Assembly: GCA_029561345.1 (NCBI GenBank)
Contig: JAKQJC010000019.1
Coordinates: forward strand, 1-64,000
Reading direction: 5' to 3'
DNA: 64,000 nucleotides
From: Chloroflexota bacterium
Lineage (GTDB): Bacteria > Chloroflexota > Anaerolineae > Anaerolineales > Anaerolineaceae
The notes beneath the pieces are model-generated. The model saw only the letters and a program-made list of their open reading frames with translations, was not told where the DNA came from and made no database searches. Positions 38,028 to 47,737 of this stretch are shown here, piece by piece. A program made the position numbers and the translations under genes. The number at the start of each line of letters is the position of its first letter. Position 1 is the stretch's first letter.

Positions 38028-40235
38028 TTAGATGACGCCCCGGGCTTTTAGTTTCTTCACCATGGCGTTGACCACATGAATGCCCTTGGTGCCACGCCCA
38101 AAGGTTGCATCCAGGCCGGTTTCAGCGGCCATTTCACGGCTCACCTGCGTGCCGCCGGCAATCAGGATGATCCGGTCGCGAATGCCCTTCTCCTGGCACA
38201 GGTCGGCCAGTTTCTTCATCTGGGCGCGGTGCACGTCGTTATGGCTGATGATGGTGGAGATCAAAATGGCATGCGCGCCGGTTTCAATCGCCGCATCCAC
38301 CAGTTTTCCCACCGGCACCGAGGTGCCCAGATAGGTGTATTTCACGCCGTATTTTTCAATACCGCCGTGTTTGATATCCAGAATTTCGCGCAAACCCACG
38401 CTGTGTTCATCTTCACCCACGGTGGCTGCCACCACGCGCAGGCCAACCTTCTTGACCGCGTCGCGCAGTTCCTGTTCCGGCAGGATGATCTCTTTTTCAG
38501 GGACATGCAGGCTGGTCAGGTCAATATCAAAGCCCACCTTGCCCTTCACTTCCACGAAACAACCTTCAGCCGGGTGCATCACCTGGATGTTGACCACTTC
38601 TGGATCGTTCAGGCCCATCTTTTTGGCCATTTCCACGCCGTACACGGCTGCCACATCTTCGGGCAGCGGCACGAAGAACTGCATCAAAACGGTGCCGTCA
38701 CCTGCCCATTCTGCTTCAGGTTTGATGGAAGTGCCCTTGCGGTAAGGCAGGGTCTTTTCAAGGCGCCGGTTGCAGTTGTCTTCAGGATCCAGTTCGTCAA
38801 TATAGACGATCTTTTCCGGTTTGCACAGGGTGCATCCGCCAATGGGGTCACAGACATGTTCCACGCCAGCCGGCAAGTGATTTTCGCCAAAATGGCTGCA
38901 CACCGGAGCGTAATAATCGGAGTCGCGTTCAATGATCGTGCCTACGCCAACGCCGCCCTTGCCATCGCGGGCAATGCCGTCGCCGTTGCGTTCAGGGTAT
39001 TTCGCGCTATCCACAAAGAAGCCTTTTTCCACAGCCGCGAAGTAGCCGCCGCTCTCAATCACTTCTTCCAGGAAGGCCACGGCGCGTTCTTTCAAATCTC
39101 GCACCATTTCACCCAGCGGACCTTCATAATTCAGGCTCACCAGTTCCTTGATGCCGTCAAGGGCAGCCCAGGTCTGCTTGACCGTCTGCACGCCGCGAAT
39201 GTTATTGTAATGCCACGGCACGTTGCGGCCTTCATCCGGTGTGATGGTGCTCTGGATGTCGGCACGGGTCAGCATGGAGATGAGCGTATCCACCGTATGG
39301 GTGCGGATGGCTTCTTCGATATCTGCTTCAATATAACGGGTGTTCTGCTGGGCGCGCATCTTGAATTCAGAGAAGAAGTCGCGCAGAGCCACCGCATAGG
39401 GCAGATCGTACCACAGCTTGGGCGCAGGTGGGGCATCCGGGGGCACAGTGGAAAGGCCAATCAGGTCTTTATCCATGCCCACCGCCACCGAGAAGGCGCA
39501 GTTAATGCCGTGCTGCACCATCAGTTCGGGCATCACCAGCCAGCCAGCCTTGGCGGTGGCATTGGCATTGTGTGCGCCGTCAATTTGGAAAATGCGCGCC
39601 CCGGCCATCACCTTCTTGGCTTCGGCGGCATCCACAAACGAACGGTACATGTTCACGTTGCGGTAAAGCACGTTGTATTGCGGATCCTGGTGGGCGCCGT
39701 TGATGCCTTCTTCAGCAAACAGCACGGCCACTTCGGGGCCGGCCACGCCGGAGACATAACTGTGGAAGTTGATCGGGCGCCCCACTTCTTCTTCTATCAT
39801 GTCGCAGGCCTTGCGGCTGGCGCGAATCTGTTTACGGGTGATCGGAACACCGCCCACGCCTTCAGGAGTTCCTTCCAGCAGGCCGTCAATATGGCTCTGG
39901 CCGGTGGTGCGGATGACCATGATATGATCAGCGCCGTGCCAGGCAGCCATGCGCATGCGCCGGATATCATCTTCAAATCGGCCGGAGGCAATTTCAGTGG
40001 TCACCACGCAGCTCGGCTGCGGGTCAATATGATCAAAATACTTGGAAGCAGGCAGGCCAATGCTATTCTTCAACGGCCGCGACATGTTGCGGTAATGGAA
40101 AGGTCCCATGTCCACGCCTTCTTCAGGCACATCGCGCCAGGTCCAGCCATGCCGGGTGGGATGATAATTTTCCAGACCTTCAAGGATCTGTTCAATATCC
40201 AGTTTTTTATGCGGATCGAGCGGCTTTTGAGTCAT
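38028..40235 (-). CDS. oraE: D-ornithine 4,5-aminomutase, large (E) subunit
   Basis: 735 residues, same size as the clostridial enzyme. It moves the terminal amino group of D-ornithine to C4, giving (2R,4S)-2,4-diaminopentanoate, using adenosylcobalamin and PLP. The C-terminal Rossmann domain has the B12-binding DxHxxG motif (DEHSVG, axial-ligand His611); eleven residues later DIKHGG carries Lys622, the spacing expected for the PLP lysine (H618/K629 in the Clostridium sticklandii enzyme, from memory). The TIM-barrel part lies in the first ~550 residues. The small subunit is encoded 26 bp upstream. Confidence 0.95.
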   Translation of the reverse strand: MTQKPLDPHKKLDIEQILEGLENYHPTRHGWTWRDVPEEGVDMGPFHYRNMSRPLKNSIGLPASKYFDHIDPQPSCVVTTEIASGRFEDDIRRMRMAAWHGADHIMVIRTTGQSHIDGLLEGTPEGVGGVPITRKQIRASRKACDMIEEEVGRPINFHSYVSGVAGPEVAVLFAEEGINGAHQDPQYNVLYRNVNMYRSFVDAAEAKKVMAGARIFQIDGAHNANATAKAGWLVMPELMVQHGINCAFSVAVGMDKDLIGLSTVPPDAPPAPKLWYDLPYAVALRDFFSEFKMRAQQNTRYIEADIEEAIRTHTVDTLISMLTRADIQSTITPDEGRNVPWHYNNIRGVQTVKQTWAALDGIKELVSLNYEGPLGEMVRDLKERAVAFLEEVIESGGYFAAVEKGFFVDSAKYPERNGDGIARDGKGGVGVGTIIERDSDYYAPVCSHFGENHLPAGVEHVCDPIGGCTLCKPEKIVYIDELDPEDNCNRRLEKTLPYRKGTSIKPEAEWAGDGTVLMQFFVPLPEDVAAVYGVEMAKKMGLNDPEVVNIQVMHPAEGCFVEVKGKVGFDIDLTSLHVPEKEIILPEQELRDAVKKVGLRVVAATVGEDEHSVGLREILDIKHGGIEKYGVKYTYLGTSVPVGKLVDAAIETGAHAILISTIISHNDVHRAQMKKLADLCQEKGIRDRIILIAGGTQVSREMAAETGLDATFGRGTKGIHVVNAMVKKLKARGVI

Positions 40236-40261
40236 TTTTGTCTTCCTCTCTTGCCCCAGGC

Positions 40262-40612
40262 TTAGAACAGGCCCTGCAGGACGTCTTTATCTTCAAGAAT
40301 GGCGGCGGCCGCGCCGCGAATATCGGTACCGGTCTTCTGCGAGACTTTTAAGACCACATGCCCGGCACCTTTGCCCAGCAAACCCGCTTCCAAAATCCGG
40401 TCCACCACGCCGTGCGCGCTGACGCTGTCCACGCCCATGCGCAGTAAAACCGCCCGTTCAATGGAGGGGGAAGTGTGGGTGCGCGCCAGATCCACAATCG
40501 GATCGACCACCTGGTTGCAAAGATCCCAAAAACGGGCTTTTAATGCTTCATCGCTCATTTTTTTGAGCTCTTCACGCCGTTTTTCAAAACGGGCGATACG
40601 ATCGTCGCTCAT
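40262..40612 (-). CDS. oraS: D-ornithine 4,5-aminomutase, small (S) subunit
   Basis: 116 residues, helical, starting MSDDRIARFEKRREELKKMS and containing the conserved ERAVLLRMGVDS and GHVVLKVSQKTG segments. It has no cofactor motif of its own and supports assembly of the OraE heterodimer. Lies between ortB and oraE in the order known from clostridia. Confidence 0.93.
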   Translation of the reverse strand: MSDDRIARFEKRREELKKMSDEALKARFWDLCNQVVDPIVDLARTHTSPSIERAVLLRMGVDSVSAHGVVDRILEAGLLGKGAGHVVLKVSQKTGTDIRGAAAAILEDKDVLQGLF

Positions 40613-40649
40613 GGATTATTTCCTCCTGAAAAAATCTTGGGTCAAACAG

Positions 40650-42062
40650 TTATTTCGCAAGATCAGCCATGTGCTGCTGCACCCAGGCTGGCGTCTTTTT
40701 CACATCAGCGGCCAGGAAGGCAAGGTCGTTTTCTGACCACTGCGCAGCCGGCAGAATATTGGCGGCATTTTTCAAATAAGACAGGCGCAGTTTATCGATA
40801 TCCTGCTCCCGACCCCAAACCTGCTCCAGACGTTCCGGAATGACAATGGATTTGCCAGGCTGGTTCTCTTTGGGATCTCCGCGGCGAACCTCAATGCCAT
40901 TTTCACGGGCAAAGGAAAGCTGGCTGTTATGATGCTTGCCCGCGCCAGTATATTCGGTTTCCTGCACCACCACAATTTGATCGCGGTCCATCTGCCGCGC
41001 CAGCGCCACCGCTGCCGTCAGGCTGATATTGCCCGCCGGGCCGCGTTCCAGGCCTTCCAGCTTGGTCAGCAATTCGGTCATGTAGAACACCTCACCCTGG
41101 CTCACCAGATGGTATTCATCCATGTAACGCAGGCTGCGCGCAGCATTGCGCGGCACATCCACCCGGTCGGGCCAGGTGGCAAACGGCACGCCAAAACCCG
41201 TGTGACCGGTGGTGAAGGACTTGCGGTTGAAGTCAATATCGGAAGCCATGTGCAGGCCGCTGAGGTCCACCGAGCAGGCCACCACCCGCGTATCATTGCA
41301 GCCGGCCTGCAGCAGGCCGCGCGCGGTGCCGGTCAGGTTGCCGCCGCCCGCGTGGGTGATAATCACCGCATCGGGGTCTTTGCCGTAACGGCCGCGCACC
41401 TGTTCAGCAATTTCCGTGCCCAGGGTCTCCACGCCGCGAATGCCAAAGGGTGTGTACAGGCTGGCGTTAAAGAAACCCGTCTCTTCCAGCGTGCGCAGCA
41501 GCATGTAGAACAATTCCGGGCCCACGGTCAGTTTCAACACCTCGGCTCCATACGCCTCGCAGGCGCGCCCTTTTTCCACAATTTCAGGCTGGCCCACGCC
41601 GCGGCTGTCGTACACTTCCTGGACAATGATGCATTTCAGGCCGCGCTGCGCTGCCTGAGAAGCCACCGCTGCGCCGTAATTGCCGCTGGTGGCGGCAATC
41701 ATGCCCTTATAGCCCTTGATCATGGCCTGGTAGGCGCTGATCGAGGCGCGCCGCGCCTTGAAACTGCCCGAAGCATTGGCGGCTTCGTCTTTCACCAGAA
41801 TGGTGGCGCCTTTGCCGGGTCCGGCGATCTTACGCACAGCTTCCGTCAGGCGGGTTAATTCAAACAACGGGGTGTTTCCCACCTTGGTTTCACGTTGAAT
41901 GCGCACCAGGTCGTCATGCGAAAACCCGGTCTCCCGCATCATGCGCTCGTAATCAAACGCAATGGGGCTCTGAATAAAATCCTGGAAATCAATGCCCAGG
42001 GATGCTTTCATGATTTCATTCTTGCGGGCGATCACCGCCGCATAAGACAGATCCCGGCTCAT
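40650..42062 (-). CDS. ortB: 2-amino-4-oxopentanoate thiolase, PLP (beta) subunit
   Basis: 470 residues of the threonine synthase-like PLP fold. Schiff-base Lys in SGSFKARRAS (about residue 103); phosphate-binding loop ITHAGGGNLTG. With OrtA it cleaves 2-amino-4-oxopentanoate with CoA to acetyl-CoA and D-alanine. Overlaps ortA by 4 bp (ATGA), so the two subunits are translationally coupled. Confidence 0.94.
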   Translation of the reverse strand: MSRDLSYAAVIARKNEIMKASLGIDFQDFIQSPIAFDYERMMRETGFSHDDLVRIQRETKVGNTPLFELTRLTEAVRKIAGPGKGATILVKDEAANASGSFKARRASISAYQAMIKGYKGMIAATSGNYGAAVASQAAQRGLKCIIVQEVYDSRGVGQPEIVEKGRACEAYGAEVLKLTVGPELFYMLLRTLEETGFFNASLYTPFGIRGVETLGTEIAEQVRGRYGKDPDAVIITHAGGGNLTGTARGLLQAGCNDTRVVACSVDLSGLHMASDIDFNRKSFTTGHTGFGVPFATWPDRVDVPRNAARSLRYMDEYHLVSQGEVFYMTELLTKLEGLERGPAGNISLTAAVALARQMDRDQIVVVQETEYTGAGKHHNSQLSFARENGIEVRRGDPKENQPGKSIVIPERLEQVWGREQDIDKLRLSYLKNAANILPAAQWSENDLAFLAADVKKTPAWVQQHMADLAK

Positions 42063-42343
42063 TGTTCCGCCTCCGTTCCAATGGTCAGCAGTTCAGGGAC
42101 GGTGTTGCCAAAGCTGTGGGTATAGCTTGGGTTGACCACCTTCAGCGTGCCGCTCAGCTCGCGACCAATGATGGTCTTGATGTGTACTTCTGTGTCCATC
42201 TCTGCGTCTTCCACCAAAAAGCCTGAAACCCGCAGCACATAAGGCACCTTGCGGGTTTCTTCCGGTAGATTGGCCGCCCTTTCCTCTGGTTTCAGCACGA
42301 TCTGCTCAATTTCCACCCAGGTTCCCTTGATGATTTTGCTCAT
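42059..42343 (-). CDS. ortA: 2-amino-4-oxopentanoate thiolase, alpha subunit
   Basis: 94 residues from ATG 42343 (MSKIIKGTWVEIEQIVL), with GGAGG 5 bp upstream; an upstream ATG at 42358 has no RBS. Small beta-rich protein with EVHIKTIIGRELSGTL and NPSYTHSFG, conserved in OrtA. Obligate partner of OrtB. Confidence 0.93.
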   Translation of the reverse strand: MSKIIKGTWVEIEQIVLKPEERAANLPEETRKVPYVLRVSGFLVEDAEMDTEVHIKTIIGRELSGTLKVVNPSYTHSFGNTVPELLTIGTEAEQ

Positions 42344-42387
42344 TTTTTCCTCCAACACCCCAGGTCGAGGTTCTGATTGTTCTGTCT

Positions 42388-42413
42388 AAAAAGGGGAGCC
42401 TTTCAGCCCCCCT
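42388..42413 (-). terminator. intrinsic terminator-like hairpin between ord and ortA
   Basis: Read on the minus strand: GGGG-x-GC (42406-42412) pairs with GC-x-CCCC (42393-42399), followed by five T (complement of 42388-42392). It sits inside the ornithine operon and could reduce transcription past ord or separate ord from ortA-alr. Confidence 0.6.
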
Positions 42414-42429
42414 GGTATGTCAACGTGTC

Positions 42430-43470
42430 CTAAACGCGGCGGGTATAGGCGCTCTCGCCCATCAAAGCAGCGGGTGTCGGCAAGTCAATCATCCGTTTGA
42501 GGCCGGGGGTGGCCGCCACCACATGTGGGATCATGTTCACCGCAATGCCCATGGTGGCCTTGCCGCCGGCAATTTCCGGCTTGATGGCCATGTGAATCTC
42601 AGGCAGGCCGTAGATGTGAATGTAATCGCCGGTATCCTGATTTTCGAGGTGAGGATGAATCTGCTGGGGGTGGATCAGGCGGATTACTTCCTTATCGCCG
42701 CGATAGCCAACGCCAATGTGCGCGCAGCCAGCCACCATGCCCGGTTCCACCTTCACGTGTGGGGTCTCGCGGTACACCTTGCTGATGATGGGTTCACGGG
42801 TCTGTTCAATGCGATCCACACCCAGGCCCAGCGCTTCGCTGATCATGTGAATGGATTCGGGGAAACCCACATGCCCAACAATCGAGCCATCTGCCACACC
42901 GGCTTTAAAAGCCTCGGGGGTGGTGCCCACGCCCTGGGTCTTCATCACGGTCGGGCCGTAGGGGCTCAGATCGTTCACGCGCGAGGCTTCAATGCGCTCC
43001 ACGCGGTGATTGCCGCCGGTCAGGGTCACCACCAGCAGGTCGAGCACAAAGCCAGGATTCACGCCCGTGCCCAGCACAGAAACACCGTGCTTTTTGGCCA
43101 GTTCATCCAGTTCCTTGGCCAGTTCAGGGCTCTGGGCATCCGCGTCCGCCATTTCTTCGGCAATGGAAATGCAGTTCACACCCGCGGTGATGATCTTGCG
43201 CAGGTCCGACATCTGATCCTTGACCCACGAGGTGGTGGCGATGATGACAATATCCACATTTTCTTTTTTCAGGACGTCTTCAGGCTTGTCGGTCACGGTG
43301 ACGCCCAGCGTTTTTCCAACGCCGAGCACTTCACCCAGATCTTTGCCAACATAACTCGGCCGGCTGTCCACAGCCGCAACAATCTGAAGACCTGATTTTT
43401 CGAGCATAAGCTTGGCCATTCCGCTGCCCATGGCGCCGAGGCCCCATTGAAGAACACGAATTGGGTTCAT
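42430..43470 (-). CDS. ord: 2,4-diaminopentanoate dehydrogenase
   Basis: 346 residues. N-terminal Rossmann fold VLQWGLGAMGSGMA (about 5-18), then the DAP-dehydrogenase-like catalytic half with GVNPGFVLDLL, GVGTTPEAFKAG and AGCAHIGVGYRG. It oxidatively deaminates (2R,4S)-2,4-diaminopentanoate to 2-amino-4-oxopentanoate with NAD(P)+. First gene of the leftward ornithine operon; AGGAG 6 bp before ATG 43470. Confidence 0.94.
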   Translation of the reverse strand: MNPIRVLQWGLGAMGSGMAKLMLEKSGLQIVAAVDSRPSYVGKDLGEVLGVGKTLGVTVTDKPEDVLKKENVDIVIIATTSWVKDQMSDLRKIITAGVNCISIAEEMADADAQSPELAKELDELAKKHGVSVLGTGVNPGFVLDLLVVTLTGGNHRVERIEASRVNDLSPYGPTVMKTQGVGTTPEAFKAGVADGSIVGHVGFPESIHMISEALGLGVDRIEQTREPIISKVYRETPHVKVEPGMVAGCAHIGVGYRGDKEVIRLIHPQQIHPHLENQDTGDYIHIYGLPEIHMAIKPEIAGGKATMGIAVNMIPHVVAATPGLKRMIDLPTPAALMGESAYTRRV

Positions 43471-43851
43471 TTTTTACTCCTGAAAAGAAATTGGATAGGA
43501 TAGGTATACAATAACCATTACGACAAAAAAATTGTAACATATTTCAAATAATCGAAAATCCGGTTTAATTAATCTTTTGTCACTTTCCGCACGCAAAGGA
43601 TCACCCTGCTAGCAGGAATTTTCTTCCATGCCGACTGCCAAAAGATGCAGGGAAACCTGCCCATCTGCTGCACCTGAGGAATTTTTACATACCATCACAA
43701 ATTGCATAAATCACGCCCATAAAATCCCGCCTTATTGAGATTTAATACCCAAAGTGTAAATAACAGCAGACGTTATTTACACTTTGGGTAAAAAATGTTG
43801 TTTCGTTTTTCATCCGGATGCCGTCTCAGGCTTTCCGGTGTGTGATGAACC
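43471..43851. other. 381-bp non-coding region with several strong hairpins
   Basis: No gene seen. From right to left (direction of both flanking genes) it holds a perfect 19-bp inverted repeat (43746-43790), a GCAGG/CCTGC stem capped by GAAA (43647-43660), and the 12-bp palindrome CCTGCTAGCAGG (43605-43616); then an AT-rich stretch with TACAAT on the minus strand (complement of 43531-43536), a possible -10 box for ord with no good -35. I compared it with cobalamin and c-di-GMP riboswitch consensus from memory and could not fit either. Confidence 0.6.
43746..43790. repeat. perfect 19-bp inverted repeat
   Basis: TACCCAAAGTGTAAATAAC (43746-43764) and its exact complement (43772-43790) around a 7-nt loop. 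It lies 61 bp beyond the uvrA2-like stop codon and ~275 bp before ord. It may terminate the leftward uvrA2 transcript (only a weak T-rich tail, TATTAAATCT, follows) or be an operator. Confidence 0.75.
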
Positions 43852-46374
43852 TTAATACCCCAACTGCTTCAAGCACAACCCCGTGTAAGACCCCTCCACC
43901 TCTCTGACTGTGGTTGGTGTTCCCACTGCCAGCACTTCTCCACCCGCATCTCCACCTTCCGGCCCAAGGTCAATGATCCAGTCAACGGCGCGGATCAGTT
44001 CCATATGGTGCTCCACCACCACCACGCTGTTTCCGGCCGTCACCAGGCCGCGCAGCAGGGTCAGCAGGCGCGCCACGTCCGCCGTATGCAGGCCGGTGGT
44101 GGGTTCATCCAGCAGGTAAAGCTTGCGGCCGCTGCCCCCTCTGGCCAGGTCTTTGGCCAGCTTCACCCGCTGCGCTTCGCCGCCCGAAAGTGTGGTTGCC
44201 GGCTGGCCGAGCTGCAAATAACCCAGCCCCACATCCACCATCACCTTCAGGCGCGCCGCCGCGGCCGGGATATCTCTGAACAGGTCGAAGGCTTCTTCAA
44301 TGGTCATATCCAGAACCGAGGCAATATCCACGCCCCGGTATCGCACAGAAAGCACATCCTTCTTGAAACGCCGCCCCTGGCAGACCGGACAGCGCACCTG
44401 AACATCGGGGAGAAAATGCATGTTGACATTCAGCACCCCGGCACCCTCGCAGCGCTCGCAGCGGCCGCCCGGCACATTGAAGGAGAAATGTCCGGCGCCC
44501 ATCTTGCGCTGGCGCGCTTCGGGCGTGGCTGCAAACACCTCACGGATCGCCGTAAAGGTATCTGTGTAGGTGGCTGCATTGGAGCGCGGCATGCGTCCAA
44601 TGGCGGATTGATCCACCGTCACCACCCGGTCAATGGCCTGCCAGCCCTCAATGGCATCATGCCGTCCAGGTTCATCGCTGCCCCGGTAAAAGCGCTGCTG
44701 CGCTGCCCGGTCGAGGATATCGAAAATCAGCGAGGATTTCCCCGATCCGGAAACCCCGGTCACCGCCACCAGCCTTCCGAGTGGAATCTCCACCGTCAGG
44801 TTTTTCAGGTTGTGTTCCCGCGCGCCTCTGATCACCAGCTCCTGGCGCGGGTAGATGCGTTCAGCCTCCAGTTTCAGCCGTTCCCGTCCAGATAGATAAG
44901 CCCCGGTCGGCGAGTCCGGGCAGGCCTCCACTTCAGCCGGCGTTCCGGTAATCACAATCTGACCGCCGTGCTTTCCGGCCCCCGGCCCAAATTCCACCAC
45001 ATGATCCGCCGCCCGGATCATCTCCAGATCGTGCTCAATCACCAGCACAGTGTTACCCAGGTCGCGCAGCTGGCGCAAAATGCCAATCAGGCGGGTGGTG
45101 TCGCGTTGGTGCAGCCCGATGGTAAGCTCATCCAGCACATAAAGCACCCCGGTCAGGCCGGAGCCCAGCAGCGCCGCCAGACGCAGGCGCTGCCCCTCAC
45201 CCGCTGAAAGGGTTGGGGTGCCGCGTTCCAGGGTCAGGTAGCCCACGCCAATGGTCACCAGCCGCCGCAGCCGTTCACGCAAATCCGCCATCACCGGCTC
45301 GGCAATCACCCGCTCCCCGGCGCTTAATTTTGCCGGCAGCGCCTCCAGCCAGGCAGCCACGTCTTCCAGCGGCGTTTTGCAAAGCTTGATGATGGACATG
45401 CCGTCCACCGTCACCTGGCGGCTTTCCAGACGCAGCCGCGCGCCCTCACAGGCCGGGCAGACCTGCTTGCTGTACAGGACATCCAGCTTGACGCTCAGCC
45501 CTGATTCCGTCATCCCCTCGGCGTAACGCCGCTTCAGGTTGGTGATCACGCCCTCAAAATAGCCCTTCACCACCGATGGCGGCGGTTTGACCCCGGGAAA
45601 ATGGCGCTTGAATTCCGGTTCATTGACCCCGTAATACAGCAGATCGCGTTGAATCTCACCCAGCTTGCCCACCGGCTGGTGCTCGTCAAATTCAAAGCCG
45701 TAATACTGTCCGGCCCGTTTCAGACGGATGACGAACTGCTCTTTATTAAACAGGTCCCAAATCACCACGCCGCCGTCTGCAATTCCCTTCGCCGGGTCAA
45801 AGCAGCGCTCCGCATGCAGATTGGCCACCACCCCCAGCCCTGTGCAGACCGGGCAGGCGCCTGCCGGCTTGTTGAAGGAAAAGTGCGTCATGCTCAGTTC
45901 CGGCAGCCCCACCCCGCAGTGCGGACAAATCACCTGCTGGCTCTCATCTGGTTCCGATTCATCCTCTTCAAAAGAAGCCTCGCCCATGAAGGACGACGGC
46001 GGCACATCCAGCCCACAGGAAGGGCACGGCCGGTGCCCAAGCCGTGCGAACAACACCCGCAAATAGGTGAAAATTTCCGTGGCCGTGCCTACCGTCGAGC
46101 GCGGGCTGTGGCTTCCCGGGTGCTGATCGACGCTGATGGAGGGTGAAAGTCCGCTGATAAATTCCACTGGCGGCTTGCTCATCCCGTCAGTCACCAACCC
46201 CAGGCTTTCCATGTACTGCCGCGCCCCCTCTTTGTGAAGAATGTCAAAAGCCAGGGATGATTTTCCAGAACCTGATAGGCCAGTGAACACCACCAGCTTG
46301 TTTTTGGGCAGGGTCACATTGATGTTTTTCAAGTTGTGCAGCCTTGCGCCGCGCACGATGATTTCGTCAGACAT
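43852..46374 (-). CDS. class II UvrA-like ABC protein (UvrA2)
   Basis: 840 residues, about 100 shorter than canonical UvrA. Two ABC modules: Walker [14 protein letters not shown] (about 32-44) and [13 protein letters not shown]; signatures [12 protein letters not shown] and [12 protein letters not shown]; Walker B VLYVLDE and LYLLDEPT. Zinc-module cysteines CPSC/CPHC and CERC/CPVC remain. The UvrB-binding insertion that normally lies between the first two CxxC pairs is replaced by an acidic ~30-residue linker ([10 protein letters not shown]). It is therefore a UvrA2/DrrC-type protein, linked in other bacteria to drug or DNA-lesion tolerance, not the repair UvrA itself. Probably cotranscribed with the M28 peptidase 25 bp upstream. 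Confidence 0.92.
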   Translation of the reverse strand: MSDEIIVRGARLHNLKNINVTLPKNKLVVFTGLSGSGKSSLAFDILHKEGARQYMESLGLVTDGMSKPPVEFISGLSPSISVDQHPGSHSPRSTVGTATEIFTYLRVLFARLGHRPCPSCGLDVPPSSFMGEASFEEDESEPDESQQVICPHCGVGLPELSMTHFSFNKPAGACPVCTGLGVVANLHAERCFDPAKGIADGGVVIWDLFNKEQFVIRLKRAGQYYGFEFDEHQPVGKLGEIQRDLLYYGVNEPEFKRHFPGVKPPPSVVKGYFEGVITNLKRRYAEGMTESGLSVKLDVLYSKQVCPACEGARLRLESRQVTVDGMSIIKLCKTPLEDVAAWLEALPAKLSAGERVIAEPVMADLRERLRRLVTIGVGYLTLERGTPTLSAGEGQRLRLAALLGSGLTGVLYVLDELTIGLHQRDTTRLIGILRQLRDLGNTVLVIEHDLEMIRAADHVVEFGPGAGKHGGQIVITGTPAEVEACPDSPTGAYLSGRERLKLEAERIYPRQELVIRGAREHNLKNLTVEIPLGRLVAVTGVSGSGKSSLIFDILDRAAQQRFYRGSDEPGRHDAIEGWQAIDRVVTVDQSAIGRMPRSNAATYTDTFTAIREVFAATPEARQRKMGAGHFSFNVPGGRCERCEGAGVLNVNMHFLPDVQVRCPVCQGRRFKKDVLSVRYRGVDIASVLDMTIEEAFDLFRDIPAAAARLKVMVDVGLGYLQLGQPATTLSGGEAQRVKLAKDLARGGSGRKLYLLDEPTTGLHTADVARLLTLLRGLVTAGNSVVVVEHHMELIRAVDWIIDLGPEGGDAGGEVLAVGTPTTVREVEGSYTGLCLKQLGY

Positions 46375-46399
46375 TTTTCCTCGCCTTTGCTCTTGAAAC

Positions 46400-47614
46400 C
46401 TAAGCCTGCTGGTTGGCCTGGCGCAGCCAGGTCACCGGTTTATCCTGCACCAGATCCATGATGCGCATCGCCATCCGCGCCGCCTCTTCAATCCGCGCCG
46501 GGCTGACCCATTCCTCGGTGTCTTCCCGCTGGTGAGCCATGAATGTGGTGCCCCGCGAACTAAACGCCACCGCCGGCACCCCGCGCCAGACAAAGCTGCT
46601 GTGGTTGCTTTCGGGCCAGGGCTCCACCCTTTGGACCGCTGGAAATTCCGCCAGAATCGGCGCCAGGGCACCTTCAAATTTCGCCGAGGCCGCATAGGTG
46701 GCCATATTGTTCACGTCCAGGATATGCCCCGCCCCATCAAAATTGATCGCCAGCAGCACATGACCGGGAAAATCCTCGCCTGCCAGCGCAAAATAAGTGT
46801 CGTCTCCCAGCGGCAGATGCTCCTCATTGGTGAAAGCCACCAGTTCCAAACTCGTTTCCAAATCAGCCTGGCCGGCCAATTCCGCAGCCGCCAGAATTGC
46901 TGCCACCCCGCCGGCGTTATCCAGCGCGCCTGGAGTGAGGAATTTGGTGTCGTAATGAGCGCACAAGACGATCGTTTCAGGGCGTTTTCCAGCGCGCCGC
47001 CCCACAATGTTCGCGGTGCTGCCCTTTTTCTGTTCGGTCTTGATATGGAGTGAAACGGGATCCGCTCCAGCCTGCAGTAAAACCCGTGCGCTTTCCACCG
47101 GAATGGTGGCCGAAGGCAGGTGGAACTCCCAATCCTCAAAAATCTGGATCACCGAACCTGGTTGAACCTGCACGCACAGTACCGCTGCCGGCTGTTTCTG
47201 CTCCAACGCCTGGATGATCCGGTCATCGTGTTCATCCTTGAGAAACCACGCTTTACACGCCACCGGTGCCTTGGTCAGATCACCGTACAGGACGGCGATT
47301 TTACCCTTCAGGCTGGCCGCTTCCAGCTCAGCCAGCGTGCCCGCCCAAACCAGCGGCGCCTCCACCTGGCAGGATGGCGAATAAGCGTTCGGCAGCACCT
47401 CAAGCTGCCGGTCTCCAACCCGCAGTGCGGCTTCATTCACCTGCCACTCCGGGCATTCAAAGGGCTGCTCTTCCACCTCGAACCCCAGGCGGCGCATTTC
47501 GTCACGGATGTAAGCGGCAGCGGCGTGGTTGGCTGGCGACCCGGAAGGGCGCGCCCCAATGGCCGCGCTCAGAGTATGGATATATTGATGAATTCGATCC
47601 TGTAATAGGGTCAT
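46400..47614 (-). CDS. M28-family zinc aminopeptidase
   Basis: 404 residues with the M28 metal ligands: His and Asp in LCAHYDTK, bridging Asp in GALDNAGG, Glu-Glu in FTNEEH, Asp in INFDGAGH and a final His in FMAHQRED. A PA-like insertion probably lies around 110-200. No signal peptide, so likely cytosolic. GAGAGGA precedes ATG 47614. A TATAAT on the minus strand (47653-47658) could be its -10 box. Confidence 0.9.
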   Translation of the reverse strand: MTLLQDRIHQYIHTLSAAIGARPSGSPANHAAAAYIRDEMRRLGFEVEEQPFECPEWQVNEAALRVGDRQLEVLPNAYSPSCQVEAPLVWAGTLAELEAASLKGKIAVLYGDLTKAPVACKAWFLKDEHDDRIIQALEQKQPAAVLCVQVQPGSVIQIFEDWEFHLPSATIPVESARVLLQAGADPVSLHIKTEQKKGSTANIVGRRAGKRPETIVLCAHYDTKFLTPGALDNAGGVAAILAAAELAGQADLETSLELVAFTNEEHLPLGDDTYFALAGEDFPGHVLLAINFDGAGHILDVNNMATYAASAKFEGALAPILAEFPAVQRVEPWPESNHSSFVWRGVPAVAFSSRGTTFMAHQREDTEEWVSPARIEEAARMAMRIMDLVQDKPVTWLRQANQQA

Positions 47615-47737
47615 GGATTCCTCTCTCGAAAATCAGGGTTGATCATATATTTATTATAAAACCCTGGTGTGCAAGTGGAGAGTTTATCATCGGCCCGGAT
47701 TGTATGTATCCCCTTTTTCTAATGGCGCAGTTTCAGG

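Noticed and set aside
38076-40265. 729-codon plus-strand open frame opposite oraE
   Set aside because: Antisense to a perfectly conserved enzyme gene; its translation is His/Gly/Ala-rich without domains. It exists because of the codon bias of oraE.
40929-41858. 309-codon plus-strand frame opposite ortB
   Set aside because: Antisense shadow without recognisable family or ribosome-binding site.
43585-43680. c-di-GMP (GEMM-like) riboswitch on the plus strand, suggested by CACGCAAAGG and a GAAA-capped stem
   Set aside because: The order and spacing of the conserved segments do not match the class, and no plus-strand gene follows.
43471-43740. Cobalamin riboswitch upstream of the B12-dependent ornithine operon
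   Set aside because: Neither the B12 box nor the flanking conserved segments could be found on the minus strand.
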